Assembly: GCA_942491525.1 (NCBI GenBank)
Contig: CALOBW010000030.1
Span: 248,001 to 312,000, forward strand
DNA length: 64,000 bases
Reading direction: 5' to 3'
Origin: CAYWBU01 sp942491525
GTDB taxonomy: Bacteria > Desulfobacterota > Desulfomonilia > UBA1062
In this document: positions 17,228 through 27,277 of the stretch, piece after piece
How positions within the stretch are numbered: position 1 is the first letter of the stretch
Layout: each line of letters opens with the position of its first letter
Notes under the pieces: generated by a model
Told to the model about the DNA's origin: nothing
Seen by the model: the letters and a program-made list of their open reading frames with translations, nothing else
The model's database searches: none
Position numbers and translations under genes: made by a program

Positions 17228-18439
17228 ATGAAGGGCGGAAAACCAAGAACACTGAAAAAAAATAATCGACGCGTTGTACTGGATCTGCTGCGCAACTCCG
17301 GCGAAATGACGGTGGCCGAAATCTCCGAGAGGGTCTCGCTGAGCAAGACCACCATCATGAAGATCATCGACTACCTGACCGGCACCGGCTATGTTGTCTC
17401 GGCCGGCAAGGGCAGCTCGACCCAGGAGGGCGGCAAACGCCCCGAGATCTACAAGTTCAACGCCCAGGCCGGCTTCGTCATCGGCATCCACATCTACCCG
17501 CGCGAAATCTACGCCGCCATCACCGATCTGGGCGCCACCATTCTGCACGACATCTCACTGCCGGTCGCCGCCAACGAGCAGCTCGACTCGGCCCTCGAAA
17601 AGATGGCCACCATCTGCAATCAGCTGATGAAGAGCTGCAACCATACCGGTCTGATCGGCATCGGCATCGGCTCCAACGGCGTCACCAACTTTGACCAGGG
17701 CATCATCCAGTACTCGCCCCACTTCCCATCCTGGGGCACCCAGATACCGCTGGCCGACCTGCTGAAAGATAAGCTGGGCTACAATGTGCCCATCGTGGTT
17801 GAAAACGACTGCCGCTTCCAGGTCCTCTCCGAGAAGGCCTTCGGCATGGCCCGCAAGCACAGCAGTGTCATCGCCGTGGAAGCCGGCGGCGGCCTCGGCG
17901 CCGGCATCATGATCAACGATGACCTGGAGCGCGGCGCCCACTACCTGGCCGGTGAAATCGGCCACATGATCGTCAACCCCAAAACTACAGAAAAGTGCTC
18001 CTGCGGCGGCCAGGGCTGTTTCGAAGTCATGGTTTCAACCCGCCGGCTGCTGCGCAAAGCCGCCGAACGCCAGGATCCCCAATCACTGATCTTCAAGGGC
18101 GGCAGCTCCAGCGACCTGGTGCCGCGCGCGATCTTCGATGCCGCCAACAGCGGCGACAAGCTGGCCCAGGAGATCATGGACGACATCATCAACTGGTTCG
18201 CCATCGGCTTCTCCAACCTGATCATGACCTTTGATCCCGAGATCATCGTCATCCACGGCATCTACACCCAGGCCGGCGACTACTTCCTGAACGGACTGCG
18301 CCAGAAGATCGGCTCGATCTCACTGAGCAGCATCAGCAAGGACGTCAAGATCGAGTATTCCAACCTCGGCAAGGAGCGCGGCGTGCTGGGAGCTGCCGTC
18401 TACACCATCAACGACTATTTCAATAACTGGGCAAGCTAA
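17228..18439 (+). CDS. ROK-family transcriptional regulator (NagC/XylR type)
   Basis: A 403-aa repressor-type protein. A winged helix-turn-helix occupies about residues 8-70 (MTVAEISERVSLSKTTIMKI). The ROK domain follows, with the zinc motif EIGHMIV ... CSCGGQGCFE at about 245-268. Such proteins bind operator DNA and release it on sensing a sugar or sugar phosphate. ACAGGAG precedes the ATG. galK begins ten bases after its stop and the GH36 gene follows, so it most likely controls alpha-galactoside use. GTTTTATAA-type motifs in its own leader and before GH36 are candidate binding sites. Confidence 0.9.
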   Translation: MKGGKPRTLKKNNRRVVLDLLRNSGEMTVAEISERVSLSKTTIMKIIDYLTGTGYVVSAGKGSSTQEGGKRPEIYKFNAQAGFVIGIHIYPREIYAAITDLGATILHDISLPVAANEQLDSALEKMATICNQLMKSCNHTGLIGIGIGSNGVTNFDQGIIQYSPHFPSWGTQIPLADLLKDKLGYNVPIVVENDCRFQVLSEKAFGMARKHSSVIAVEAGGGLGAGIMINDDLERGAHYLAGEIGHMIVNPKTTEKCSCGGQGCFEVMVSTRRLLRKAAERQDPQSLIFKGGSSSDLVPRAIFDAANSGDKLAQEIMDDIINWFAIGFSNLIMTFDPEIIVIHGIYTQAGDYFLNGLRQKIGSISLSSISKDVKIEYSNLGKERGVLGAAVYTINDYFNNWAS

Positions 18440-18449
18440 GGAAGGATCC

Positions 18450-19589
18450 ATGAAAACAGATTTCATCAAACTTTTCGGCGCCACCGATGCGCCGATCCGG
18501 CATTTTTTCGCCCCGGGCCGCGTCAACCTGATCGGCGAGCACATTGACTACAACGGCGGTGAAGTGATGCCCGGCGCCATCAGCCGCGGCATCACCGGCC
18601 TCTACCGCAAACGCAACGACAAGCTGGTAAAATTTGCGTCCCTGAACGAGCCCGGAGTGGCAACCATCGACCTCGACCAGGAGATCAGCTACAACCAGGA
18701 ACTGCGCTGGTGCAACTATCCGGCCGGCGTCTTCAAGATGATCCAGGACGAGGGCGTCCAGCTTGAGGGCTGCGAAATCCTCTTCTCCAGCAACCTGCCC
18801 GAAGGGGCCGGCCTCTCGTCATCGGCCGCCCTGGAGGTGCTGACCGCCTTCATCGCCTACCGCAGCGCCGGCATCGAGCCAGAGCGGGTCAAGCTCTCCC
18901 TGCTGGCCCAGAAAGTTGAGAACCAGTTCGTGGGCGTCAACTGCGGCATCATGGACCAGTTTGCCGTGGCCATGGGCAAGAAGGACCAGGCCATCCAGCT
19001 CAACACCGGCAACCTGGAGTACAGCTACAGCCCCTTCAAGCTGCAGCACCACGTGCTGATGATTATGAACACCTGCGTCAGCCGCGAACTGGCCGACTCC
19101 AAGTACAACCAGCGCCGCAGCGAGTGCGAGCAGGCCCTGGCAATCATCAGGCAGCACAAGGATATCGCCAACCTGGTGGATGCCGAACTGAGCGACCTTG
19201 ACCATATCGAGGACGAGATCCTCAAAAAGCGCGCCCGCCACGTCATCAGCGAGCAGCAGCGCGTCATCAGGGCCGCCGAGGTGCTCAAGCAGGATAAGCT
19301 TGACCAGTTCGGCCAGCTGCTGAACGCCTCCCACGCATCACTCAAAAACGACTATGAGGTCAGCGGAGACGCCCTGGACGCCATCGTGGCCGCGGCCCAG
19401 CAGGCACCCGGCTGTCTGGGAGCGCGCATGACCGGCGCCGGTTTCGGCGGCTGCGCCCTGGCCATCGTCGAAGCGGAGAGAGCCGAGAGCTTCATCATGC
19501 AGGTCAGCGCCGAATACAAAACGGCCACCGGCATCGATTGCGAAATATTCCCCAGCACCATCGAAGAGGGAGTCCGCGAGTTGAGCTAA
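18450..19589 (+). CDS. galK: Galactokinase
   Basis: It phosphorylates galactose to galactose 1-phosphate in the Leloir pathway. The 379-aa product is of normal length and shows the GalK signature PGRVNLIGEHIDYNGG at about 24-39, the GHMP ATP-binding motif LPEGAGLSSSAALEV at about 116-130 and the C-terminal GARMTGAGFGGCAL at about 325. AAGGAAGGATCC precedes the ATG. It sits between the ROK regulator and the GH36 gene in one operon. No galT or galE is present in the window, so the rest of the pathway must be elsewhere. Confidence 0.96.
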   Translation: MKTDFIKLFGATDAPIRHFFAPGRVNLIGEHIDYNGGEVMPGAISRGITGLYRKRNDKLVKFASLNEPGVATIDLDQEISYNQELRWCNYPAGVFKMIQDEGVQLEGCEILFSSNLPEGAGLSSSAALEVLTAFIAYRSAGIEPERVKLSLLAQKVENQFVGVNCGIMDQFAVAMGKKDQAIQLNTGNLEYSYSPFKLQHHVLMIMNTCVSRELADSKYNQRRSECEQALAIIRQHKDIANLVDAELSDLDHIEDEILKKRARHVISEQQRVIRAAEVLKQDKLDQFGQLLNASHASLKNDYEVSGDALDAIVAAAQQAPGCLGARMTGAGFGGCALAIVEAERAESFIMQVSAEYKTATGIDCEIFPSTIEEGVRELS

Positions 19590-19610
19590 AAAATTTAAGC
19601 AGTTTTAACA

Positions 19611-19625
19611 GCTTGTTTTATAACA
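19611..19625 (+). promoter_or_regulatory. Palindromic possible ROK operator before the GH36 gene
   Basis: TTGTTTTATAACAA (within 19611-19627) is a perfect five-base inverted repeat around TTAT. It contains the GTTTTATAA core found in the ROK leader and lies directly before the GH36 ribosome binding site. It may mark an internal control point of the operon. Confidence 0.45.
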
Positions 19626-19640
19626 ATTAAGGAGGAATCC

Positions 19641-21854
19641 ATGGCAATATCATTTGATCAGGAGAGCGGCATTTTCCACCTCACGGCCGGTAACACCAGC
19701 TACATCATGCGGCTGACCGCCGAGCAGGACCTGCTGCACCTCTACTGGGGCAAAGCCGTCAAAGATGGCAACATCAGCCACATCTACCGGCCGAGCCTGC
19801 GCGCCTTCTCGCCCAACTCGCATCCGGATAATCCCGACATGTGCTACGATACCCTGCCCATGGAGTACCCCTTCTACGGCAGCGGCGACTTCCGCACCCC
19901 GGCTTTCCAGCTCAGGCTGGCCGACGGCTCAAACATTGTGGAACCCAAGTACTCCAGCCATAGGATCATCGAAGGCAAACCGGCCCTTGAAGGTCTGCCG
20001 GCCACCTATGTGGAGAGCGATCATGAGGCCCAGACCCTGGAAATCGACCTAATCGACGAGCTGGCCGGCATCAAGGTTATCCTGAGCTACAGCGCCTTCA
20101 GCGAACATGACATCATCGCCCGCAGCGCCCGCATCGAGAACATCGGTCGGCAGAGCGTCCAGCTCGAAAGCGCCCTGAGCCTCAGTGTCAACTTCAACCA
20201 CTCCAACTTTGAGATGCTGCAGCTATCCGGCTCCTGGGCCCGCGAGCGCCATGTGCACCGCCGCAAACTCGAGCCCGGCATCACAGCCATCGACAGCAAG
20301 CGCGGCTCCTCCAGCCATATGCAGAACCCCTTCCTGGCCCTGCTTAGCCCCGAGGCAACCGAAGAGTGCGGCGATACTTACGGCCTGGCCTTCGTCTACA
20401 GCGGCAGCTTCCTGGCCCAGGCCGAGGTTGACCAGTTCTACGCCACCCGCATAAGCATGGGCATCAACCCCTTCGGCTTCAGCTGGCAGCTACAGCCCGG
20501 CGCCGGCTTCCAGACCCCCGAGGCCATGATGGCCTACTCAGACGCCGGCCTGAACGGCATGTCGCAGGGCCTGCACAAAATCATGCGCCAGCGCCTCTGC
20601 CGCGGCAGGTTCCGCGACTGCGTGCGCCCGGTGCTGATCAACAACTGGGAGGCCACCTACTTCGACTTCAACGAGGAGAAGCTACTCCAAATCGCCGAGA
20701 GCGCCAAAGAGTTGGGCTTTGAACAGTTCGTGCTGGATGACGGCTGGTTCGGCGTGCGCAACGACGACAACTGCTCCCTGGGCGACTGGCAGGTCAACAC
20801 CGACAAGCTGCCCGAGGGGCTGGGGGGCCTGAGCGACAAGATCAACGCACTGGGGCTCAAATTCGGCCTCTGGGTCGAACCCGAGATGATCTCCAAGAAT
20901 AGCGACCTCTACCGGACCCATCCCGACTGGTGCCTGCACGTGCCGGGACGCCGCCAGAGCGAGTCGCGCCAGCAGCTGGTGCTGGACCTGGCCCGCGACG
21001 AGGTGGCCGACTGGCTGATTGAAACATTGAGCGCAGTCTTCGCCTCAGCAAACGTCGAGTATGTCAAGTGGGACATGAACCGCAACATCACCGAGTGCTT
21101 CTCTATTGCCTATCCGGCCGAGCAGCAGGGCGAGATTCTGCACCGCTACATGCTCAACCTCTACCGGGTCATGGAGGCCCTTAACCAGAACTTCCCTGAC
21201 ATTCTCTTCGAGAGCTGCTCGGGCGGCGGCGGGCGCTATGATGCCGGCATGCTCTACTACATGCCCCAGACCTGGGCCAGCGACGATACCGACGCCATTG
21301 AGCGCCTCAAGATCCAGTGGGGTACCTCCATCGCCTACCCCATCTCATCCATGTGCACCCATGTCTCGGACATTCCCAACCACCAGATCCTACGAAACAC
21401 CCCCATCCTGACCAGGCTAAATTGCGCCATGGGCGGCAACATGGGCTGCGAGATGGACCTAAGCAAGATGAGCGATGGGGACAAGGCCTTCATGAAGGCC
21501 AACATCGCAATCTACAAGCAGATGCGCGAGCTGGTGCAGTTCGGCCAATTCAGCCGCCTCTGGAATCCGTTTGAGGGCAACTGGGCCGCCTGGCAGATTG
21601 TTTCCGATGACAGAAACGAGGCCACCCTCTTCTACTGCCGCGTACTGGCCGAACCCCATGAACAGCACCGAGTCATCAAGCTGAAAAACTTAGATCCTGA
21701 CAAGATCTACCACCTGACAAACTATGACATCCTCTACGAGGTGCTGGGCTACCACGAGACCTATCCCGGCGACGTGCTGATGAACGTGGGCTTCCGCCTG
21801 ACACCCATGGTGGGCGACTTCCAGAGCTGCCTAATCAGATTCGAAGCTGTCTAA
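19641..21854 (+). CDS. Alpha-galactosidase, glycoside hydrolase family 36
   Basis: It hydrolyses terminal alpha-1,6-linked galactose from melibiose and raffinose-type sugars. The 737-aa length is normal for bacterial GH36. The nucleophile is Asp478 in YVKWDMNR and the acid/base is Asp548 in WASDDTD. There is no signal peptide, so it acts in the cytoplasm on imported sugar. AAGGAGGAATCC precedes the ATG. It is the last gene of the ROK-galK-GH36 operon. The GPH symporter at 37462 is a plausible importer for its substrate and carries a similar upstream motif. Confidence 0.95.
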   Translation: MAISFDQESGIFHLTAGNTSYIMRLTAEQDLLHLYWGKAVKDGNISHIYRPSLRAFSPNSHPDNPDMCYDTLPMEYPFYGSGDFRTPAFQLRLADGSNIVEPKYSSHRIIEGKPALEGLPATYVESDHEAQTLEIDLIDELAGIKVILSYSAFSEHDIIARSARIENIGRQSVQLESALSLSVNFNHSNFEMLQLSGSWARERHVHRRKLEPGITAIDSKRGSSSHMQNPFLALLSPEATEECGDTYGLAFVYSGSFLAQAEVDQFYATRISMGINPFGFSWQLQPGAGFQTPEAMMAYSDAGLNGMSQGLHKIMRQRLCRGRFRDCVRPVLINNWEATYFDFNEEKLLQIAESAKELGFEQFVLDDGWFGVRNDDNCSLGDWQVNTDKLPEGLGGLSDKINALGLKFGLWVEPEMISKNSDLYRTHPDWCLHVPGRRQSESRQQLVLDLARDEVADWLIETLSAVFASANVEYVKWDMNRNITECFSIAYPAEQQGEILHRYMLNLYRVMEALNQNFPDILFESCSGGGGRYDAGMLYYMPQTWASDDTDAIERLKIQWGTSIAYPISSMCTHVSDIPNHQILRNTPILTRLNCAMGGNMGCEMDLSKMSDGDKAFMKANIAIYKQMRELVQFGQFSRLWNPFEGNWAAWQIVSDDRNEATLFYCRVLAEPHEQHRVIKLKNLDPDKIYHLTNYDILYEVLGYHETYPGDVLMNVGFRLTPMVGDFQSCLIRFEAV

Positions 21855-21870
21855 CCAATCAATCCACTCA

Positions 21871-21904
21871 ATAAAAAAGGAGCCGTGGACAATTCCACGG
21901 CTCC
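21871..21904 (-). terminator. Rho-independent terminator between convergent GH36 and beta-barrel genes
   Basis: GGAGCCGTGG (21879-21888), loop ACAATT, CCACGGCTCC (21895-21904) form a perfect ten-base stem. On the minus strand it is followed by TTTTTT, so it ends the barrel-gene transcript and may also slow plus-strand transcripts. Confidence 0.85.
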
Positions 21905-21928
21905 TCAAGCGCTAGGGTTACGCTAGGA

Positions 21929-23695
21929 TCAGTCAATCAGAGTGGTGTCGAACTTGAAGTCAACCATCCACTGTACGGTCCAGGCGGGTGTCATATCAAA
22001 GACAGCATAGGGAATCGGACCGTAGGTGTTGTAGGGACTATGGCCCGGGACCGGGGCACTGGTGCCTGGGTTGGCATCCTGCACATAGTAACGTTTGGGA
22101 GAGAGTACATCCTCATAAAAACCGCCCGGTGCAAAGTAGGCCGCCAGGAAGGACATATCCAGACCTTCATGCAGCTTATAGGTCACCTTGAAGTCAAGCT
22201 CAGTACCAAGATATGGATCGATATCAGTGTTGTAGTAGACGGTATCCTTGCGCATCAGGGTCAACGGCACCGAAGTGTCTGTCATGTTGGCGAGCGCATT
22301 GTTCAACGGGAAGAAGTCCCAATGGTTCTTCTCAAAGTACTTGGTATTTGATCTCCAGGCCGAGAAAACCTGACCCCAGACCTCCCACTTGGGGGTCGGG
22401 CGGTAAGTCAGACCGGTCTTCAAAAACTTCATGTTCTGATAACAGATATCATCAACAGTGAAAGCCTGCTGAGTGGCATAAGTTGAGAGGAACGGGTAGT
22501 ACTTGTCTTCAATCTCATCCAACAGGACCGTGTGGAACCAGCCCGGCTCCTTACCGCCAGTGGGGTCATAGCTCTCCCAGAAGAAGGCGCTGACCTCACT
22601 GAAAGTTTCACCACCGGTAGTATAACCCCAACCAAAGTCAGGCGTAAACTTGTCGATATCATAGGCCAGGGTCATACCGGTAACAAAAGTTTCGCCGTTG
22701 ACCGGCCCCATGTCCTCAATAACCGGATAGGGGAAGTAGTAGAGATTGGGTCCAAGCGAATTGGCCAGCTCAGTACCAAGGTCGGCCAGCTCACGAATAG
22801 CAGCAGCTTCAGGCATGTTGGGCAGCTCGGCAATATCACCGAAGCCGGCACCCAAAGCAAACTTGATGTGCCAGTTGTTCTTATCATAACTCAGGTTCCA
22901 CTGAGGCAGGAAGATGTCCATGTTCATGGCCTCAGACTTGCTCAGACCCTGACGCATATCCAACCACTGCTGCGAGGTCAATCCCAGTTCCTCATTTTCA
23001 TAAAGGGTAATAAGCGAGAACTCATTCTGGTCATCACGATCAAGGTAATCACGCTGCCAGGTGTAGGGATGATAGAACTGATGGTCGGCATCCTCATACT
23101 TGACGCGACCCTCATTCTTCTTATTCCAGGCCAGAGCGATGGTCCAGCCGGGAATAGACTCATGCTGCACAGCCCAGACCAGACCGTTGTTGCCGCCCTC
23201 AAAGCGACCGAAGACAAAGGCACCCACCGGGGTAACGGTGAATAGATAGGCATCTTCAACTTCCAGTTTGGAGCGGTCAGGCAGATCGGTATACCCCTTC
23301 AAAGCCATGGAATCGTTCTGGTCAGATGAGAATGGATACTCGCCGCCGGCCTTTAGCGTCATGCCGAACTCAATATTCTCATTAAATTGCAAAGTCGGTC
23401 TCAACTTAAGCTCATGCTCGAGCCAAGCTTCAACCTCATCGGTCTGCAACGGAGTTCCGCCATGCAGACGGTCAGTCAAAGTAAATGAGCCGTCAGCCGG
23501 GGTACCGAAATAGGCCAGATTACCGTTGTAACCGTTAATATCACGCTCTTTAAAGTACTTACCGTAAGCCAGGTACTCACCGGAAAGTTTAAGCTTCACA
23601 TCCTCAAAAACAGCAGGCTTATCAACCGCCCAGGCATTTGCGGCCAGCAGGGATGCCAGACCACAGATAGAAACAATGCGATTTAAAAGTTTCAT
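21929..23695 (-). CDS. Outer-membrane beta-barrel (porin-like) protein, hypothetical
   Basis: A 588-aa exported protein. The signal peptide ends near AWAV (residue 24). The mature part is rich in aromatic and charged residues in alternating strands, with no membrane helix. It ends WTVQWMVDFKFDTTLID, compatible with a terminal beta strand, though the last residue is not the usual Phe. I cannot assign a family with confidence; general similarity is to porin or export-channel barrels. It lies downstream of a 712-aa lipoprotein on the same strand with a palindrome between them, so the two probably act together in the envelope. Confidence 0.65.
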   Translation of the reverse strand: MKLLNRIVSICGLASLLAANAWAVDKPAVFEDVKLKLSGEYLAYGKYFKERDINGYNGNLAYFGTPADGSFTLTDRLHGGTPLQTDEVEAWLEHELKLRPTLQFNENIEFGMTLKAGGEYPFSSDQNDSMALKGYTDLPDRSKLEVEDAYLFTVTPVGAFVFGRFEGGNNGLVWAVQHESIPGWTIALAWNKKNEGRVKYEDADHQFYHPYTWQRDYLDRDDQNEFSLITLYENEELGLTSQQWLDMRQGLSKSEAMNMDIFLPQWNLSYDKNNWHIKFALGAGFGDIAELPNMPEAAAIRELADLGTELANSLGPNLYYFPYPVIEDMGPVNGETFVTGMTLAYDIDKFTPDFGWGYTTGGETFSEVSAFFWESYDPTGGKEPGWFHTVLLDEIEDKYYPFLSTYATQQAFTVDDICYQNMKFLKTGLTYRPTPKWEVWGQVFSAWRSNTKYFEKNHWDFFPLNNALANMTDTSVPLTLMRKDTVYYNTDIDPYLGTELDFKVTYKLHEGLDMSFLAAYFAPGGFYEDVLSPKRYYVQDANPGTSAPVPGHSPYNTYGPIPYAVFDMTPAWTVQWMVDFKFDTTLID

Positions 23696-23732
23696 ATTAT
23701 CCCCTCTTGCAATTAATCTAAAAAGTTACAAT

Positions 23733-23756
23733 GGATCGGGGCAGCTGCCCCGATCC
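23733..23756 (-). terminator. 24-bp perfect palindrome, attenuator or terminator
   Basis: GGATCGGGGCAG / CTGCCCCGATCC forms a perfect inverted repeat without spacer in the 79-base gap between the lipoprotein and the barrel gene. On the minus strand it is followed by ATTGTAACTTTTTAG. It could end or partly attenuate the lipoprotein transcript before the barrel gene. Confidence 0.65.
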
Positions 23757-23774
23757 AACCTATTCAAACGTGTA

Positions 23775-25913
23775 TTACAGCAGACCGCCGAGCAGGCTGC
23801 CCAGGTTGAGATCCACACCCAGGAAGAGATGCTCGTTGTCAAAGACAACATCACGTACATCAATGTAGTTCAAGTCTCTATTATCTTCAGCGCTCAACTT
23901 CTCGTCATAGAGCAGGGTGCTGACGTTCAGCTCCATCTCCATCACACCGTTCTTGGCGCCCAGCATGCCGCCGAGCTCGGCCCAGAGGGCCTTGTGGAAA
24001 TCAGAGTTGTCAAAGATACCCACGCCGTGATCATCCTTGAGGACAGTCACACCGCAAAGGTCTTCAGCCAGCGACAGCTTCAGCTTCAGGAAGTCATCCT
24101 CATCCATCTCTTTATCACCAAGCTTCATGCTCAGATCCAGAGCAAAGTTGAGATCCAGAGACATCAGCCAGAGCGGCTGACCGCTACCCTTGGCGCCCCA
24201 CTCGTAGTACTCAAGGCGTACATCGTTCAGGCCCAACACCATACGAGTTGTATCCAGCACAACGCCTTCCGGATTGATGGTGGCGTAAACCCACTGCGGT
24301 CTGGCATCAGCCTTGGAATATCCAGGAATACCCAGCGGAATCGGCAGAGCAGTACCGGGCAGCTGAATATCCATACCGCCCAGCAGACCGGCCAGAACCG
24401 GAACTACCAGCTGCGTGTTAAGGTCGATACCGATCACGTTGTTCAGCTTAGGATCATTGCTTGCAGTATTTGCAATATAAGCGGCAATAACCTTTTTAGC
24501 ATCATCACTCAGAGGTGACTCCTTAGCATAGTACTGGTTCATGAGGTAGGTTTCTTCTAATACTTCATCCTTACCCTCTTCACTCAGGACGGCATCATAG
24601 ACGCTGACACCCTTAAGAGGGAAGCGGGCAGAGTCACCATCCAGAGTGGAGACAACGGTGCAGTTGTTCTTACCAAAGAGACCGGCACCGATTATAGCCA
24701 TATGCTCATTAGCAAGATAACCATCTGATATCGCACTCTCACCCTTGGTCGGAACGTGGTTGATACCCACAAAAAGAGCGGCAGCATCCAGATTGAGGCT
24801 GTCAAGCACTCCACCCAGCAGAGGATCATCACCCATGTCGGCAGTCAGATCACCCAGCAAGTCGCCCAAGACCAGGCTGACGTTCTGGGGCAGGATACCG
24901 AGCAGACCGTTCAGCAAATCCAGGATACCGGTCAATTCCAGAGTAGACCCACCACCAATTGCTTCAAGAATTTTACCGATCAGACATTTACCAATCCCCA
25001 GGAAATCACCACCAATGGCTTCCATAGCCAATTCAGCAACATCGTCAGCCTGAGTTGCGGCAGTCAGCTTTAGCCCGGGGCGAACATTTTCATTAGGATC
25101 AATTCCGGCCATGATAGTACCCATGCCATCATTGACGCCCAAGGAAACGGGCAAATTACTCATCTCCATGTCAAGCAAGGCGCCTAAAGGCAAATCAGCT
25201 TTAAGAGCATAGGTCTCTTTAGCCTTCTCAATAGAATCCACAGTCGCAGACTTAACAGAGTTAAAATCTTCTTCCTTAAATGTCGACAATCCCAGATCAA
25301 CACCCTCAGCACCAAGCAGACCGCCCAGGCTGCCGCCCAGCTCGGCCAGGACAGCCTCAGGCAGCATCAGAGCAACGCCGTCACGAACATAGTCGCTCTT
25401 GCCGGCAGCATGGAGAGCCTTAACAACAAACTTAGCTTTAGAGGCACGGTAGTTGATGTCATCCATACCGGAGGGATGCAGCACGTAAACCAGCAGGGGA
25501 TGAGCACTCAGGCTGGTGTTAAACTTATAGTCGACAACATAGGAACCGTCTTCCTGCTGTTCCATTTTCTTGTGATTCTCGCGGCCATCAGAGATGTAAA
25601 CGCCCTTGACCGGCAGCTTACCCTCACCAAGAGTCACCTTGATCAGCTCTCTATCATTTACAACAACGCCGTTCTTAATCTTGATTGTAGTGCCGGCAGC
25701 TTTGGCTTCGGTGAAATTGGCCACCTTCTCCACGGTAAATGCGGTAGCCTCATTGTAACCAACCGCCGGAATAGCATAATCGCCATCAACATTGAAAGCC
25801 TCAGCGACAATGGCTTTCTCATCAGCGCTGCTGCCGTCACCGGAACAGGCCACCAGCCCCAACATTGCCAAGGCCATCAAAATAGCCAGAATGCTTCTTG
25901 AATTCCTCTTCAT
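23775..25913 (-). CDS. Large lipoprotein of unknown function, Leu/Gly-rich
   Basis: The start is the ATG at 25911-25913, preceded by AAAGGAGG. The signal peptide ends in the lipobox LVACS, giving a 712-aa lipoprotein. It is rich in Leu, Gly and Asp with recurring LLGG-type blocks (GGSLGGLLGAEG, LAGLLGGMDI, final LGSLLGGLL) spaced among amphipathic segments, which suggests hydrophobic grooves or helices that could hold lipid-like ligands. I know no named domain. It is the upstream partner of the beta-barrel gene; both may form an envelope system. Confidence 0.7.
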   Translation of the reverse strand: MKRNSRSILAILMALAMLGLVACSGDGSSADEKAIVAEAFNVDGDYAIPAVGYNEATAFTVEKVANFTEAKAAGTTIKIKNGVVVNDRELIKVTLGEGKLPVKGVYISDGRENHKKMEQQEDGSYVVDYKFNTSLSAHPLLVYVLHPSGMDDINYRASKAKFVVKALHAAGKSDYVRDGVALMLPEAVLAELGGSLGGLLGAEGVDLGLSTFKEEDFNSVKSATVDSIEKAKETYALKADLPLGALLDMEMSNLPVSLGVNDGMGTIMAGIDPNENVRPGLKLTAATQADDVAELAMEAIGGDFLGIGKCLIGKILEAIGGGSTLELTGILDLLNGLLGILPQNVSLVLGDLLGDLTADMGDDPLLGGVLDSLNLDAAALFVGINHVPTKGESAISDGYLANEHMAIIGAGLFGKNNCTVVSTLDGDSARFPLKGVSVYDAVLSEEGKDEVLEETYLMNQYYAKESPLSDDAKKVIAAYIANTASNDPKLNNVIGIDLNTQLVVPVLAGLLGGMDIQLPGTALPIPLGIPGYSKADARPQWVYATINPEGVVLDTTRMVLGLNDVRLEYYEWGAKGSGQPLWLMSLDLNFALDLSMKLGDKEMDEDDFLKLKLSLAEDLCGVTVLKDDHGVGIFDNSDFHKALWAELGGMLGAKNGVMEMELNVSTLLYDEKLSAEDNRDLNYIDVRDVVFDNEHLFLGVDLNLGSLLGGLL

Positions 25914-26377
25914 CTGATCCTCCTTTGCTTCTCCAAATCTTTTGTTGCGTTTCCCTAGGTGCAAACCTAATAATTATTGCGTTTTCAACCCCATAGCCCA
26001 CTTCAGCCAAGCTGAGATAAGACTCGGTTAATCAATGTTCACACCATTAAGCAAATTCTATGCCCTTCATAAAATGCTTAAATTTCGTCTATAATACATT
26101 GATTAAACTGCCCATTCTTAACCACCAGCTCATGTCCCCAATATAGAAGTGAAAATATCTAGCCCATCTTCACAAACAACAGAAAATAATTTCACATACC
26201 CATGTGTAAATAATTCTCATAGGGGATTCGTGATGAATAACTGCATTAATTGGCGTTTGTCAATAATGTTTAAATACCAATCTCAAACTAAACTTGGGAC
26301 ACAATCAGAATCAAAGCATAACAATAGAATAATGCAAGAAGTTATGAAGTAAAGTGCATAGACAGAATAAGTGACAG
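25914..26377. other. AT-rich intergenic region, no gene seen
   Basis: The 464 bases between the lipoprotein start and the glucokinase stop are AT-rich. A 67-codon open frame at 26149-26352 lacks a ribosome binding site and looks random. The region should carry the promoter of the lipoprotein/barrel pair, but I see no convincing pair of promoter boxes. Confidence 0.6.
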
Positions 26378-27277
26378 CTAGACGGTTATGCGTCCGCGTT
26401 CAAGACAGAGATAGGCCGCCCCCACGATGCCGGCGTGGGAGGGAAAAGCAGTGCAAACAACTTCAGGAATCATATGCGGACGCGGCGCAAAAAGCTCAGC
26501 CAGAACAGCCTTGGCCGCCGGCAGATAGAGATCGGATGCCGCGGTCAGGCCGCCTCCCAGCACGATCGTCTCAGGCGCAATAATACAGCTGTAACTGTAG
26601 AGTGCCCGGCCCAAATATTGAGCATACTCAGCCATGACCGCTACAGCTGCGGCATCACCGCCGCGCACCAGACCACAGACATCCTTGGCCGAGGCCACAT
26701 CCAGACCGGCATGCAAACCGGATTTATAAAGGGCAGTGGCTGAACAGTGAGTCTCAATGCAACCATAGTTACCACAGCCGCAACGATAGAGGCTGCCATC
26801 GGTAATCATGAGATGTCCCCATTCACTACCCCAACCCTGACCGCCACGGTAAACAGCACCGTCCAGTACAACTCCGGTACCAACCCCTGTCCCCAATGTT
26901 ACCGACATGAAGGTCCGCGCCTGACGCGCCATGCCGACCCAGCCCTCAGCCAGAGCGGCAGCCGTGGCATCATTATCAATATTAATCTTCAGACCGGTCG
27001 CATCCTCCAGAAAGGATACCAGCGGAAAATCATTCAGCTCGGGAATATTGGCCGCATGCAGCAGAACGCCGCGGCTCTTATCAACCTGGGAGGGGCAGGC
27101 AACGCCGACACAGGCAACATCAGGAAAATCGGACCGCAACGCCTCAATGACCCGCAATACATCCTGCATGACATTCGTGCCATCATGACCCTTGACAACC
27201 GACTTAACCAGCTCACCATCGCTGGTTACAACACCGGCATGGATATTGGTTCCGCCAAGATCAATTCCCATCAACAT
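26378..27277 (-). CDS. Glucokinase / ROK-family sugar kinase
   Basis: A 299-aa ROK kinase lacking a DNA-binding domain. The ATP motif DLGGTNIHAGVV is at about 6-17, the catalytic region INIDNDATAAALAE at about 98, and the zinc motif EWGHLMI ... CGCGNYGCIE at about 153-177. It most likely phosphorylates glucose; other hexoses are possible. GGGAG precedes the ATG. Upstream lies a TTGTTTAATAACA motif close to that before the GH36 gene, so it may belong to the same regulon and would handle the glucose released from melibiose. Confidence 0.88.
   Translation of the reverse strand: MLMGIDLGGTNIHAGVVTSDGELVKSVVKGHDGTNVMQDVLRVIEALRSDFPDVACVGVACPSQVDKSRGVLLHAANIPELNDFPLVSFLEDATGLKINIDNDATAAALAEGWVGMARQARTFMSVTLGTGVGTGVVLDGAVYRGGQGWGSEWGHLMITDGSLYRCGCGNYGCIETHCSATALYKSGLHAGLDVASAKDVCGLVRGGDAAAVAVMAEYAQYLGRALYSYSCIIAPETIVLGGGLTAASDLYLPAAKAVLAELFAPRPHMIPEVVCTAFPSHAGIVGAAYLCLERGRITV

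Noticed and set aside
26149..26352. A 67-codon open frame in the AT-rich gap before the glucokinase gene
   Set aside because: No ribosome binding site, no domain and a random-looking composition.
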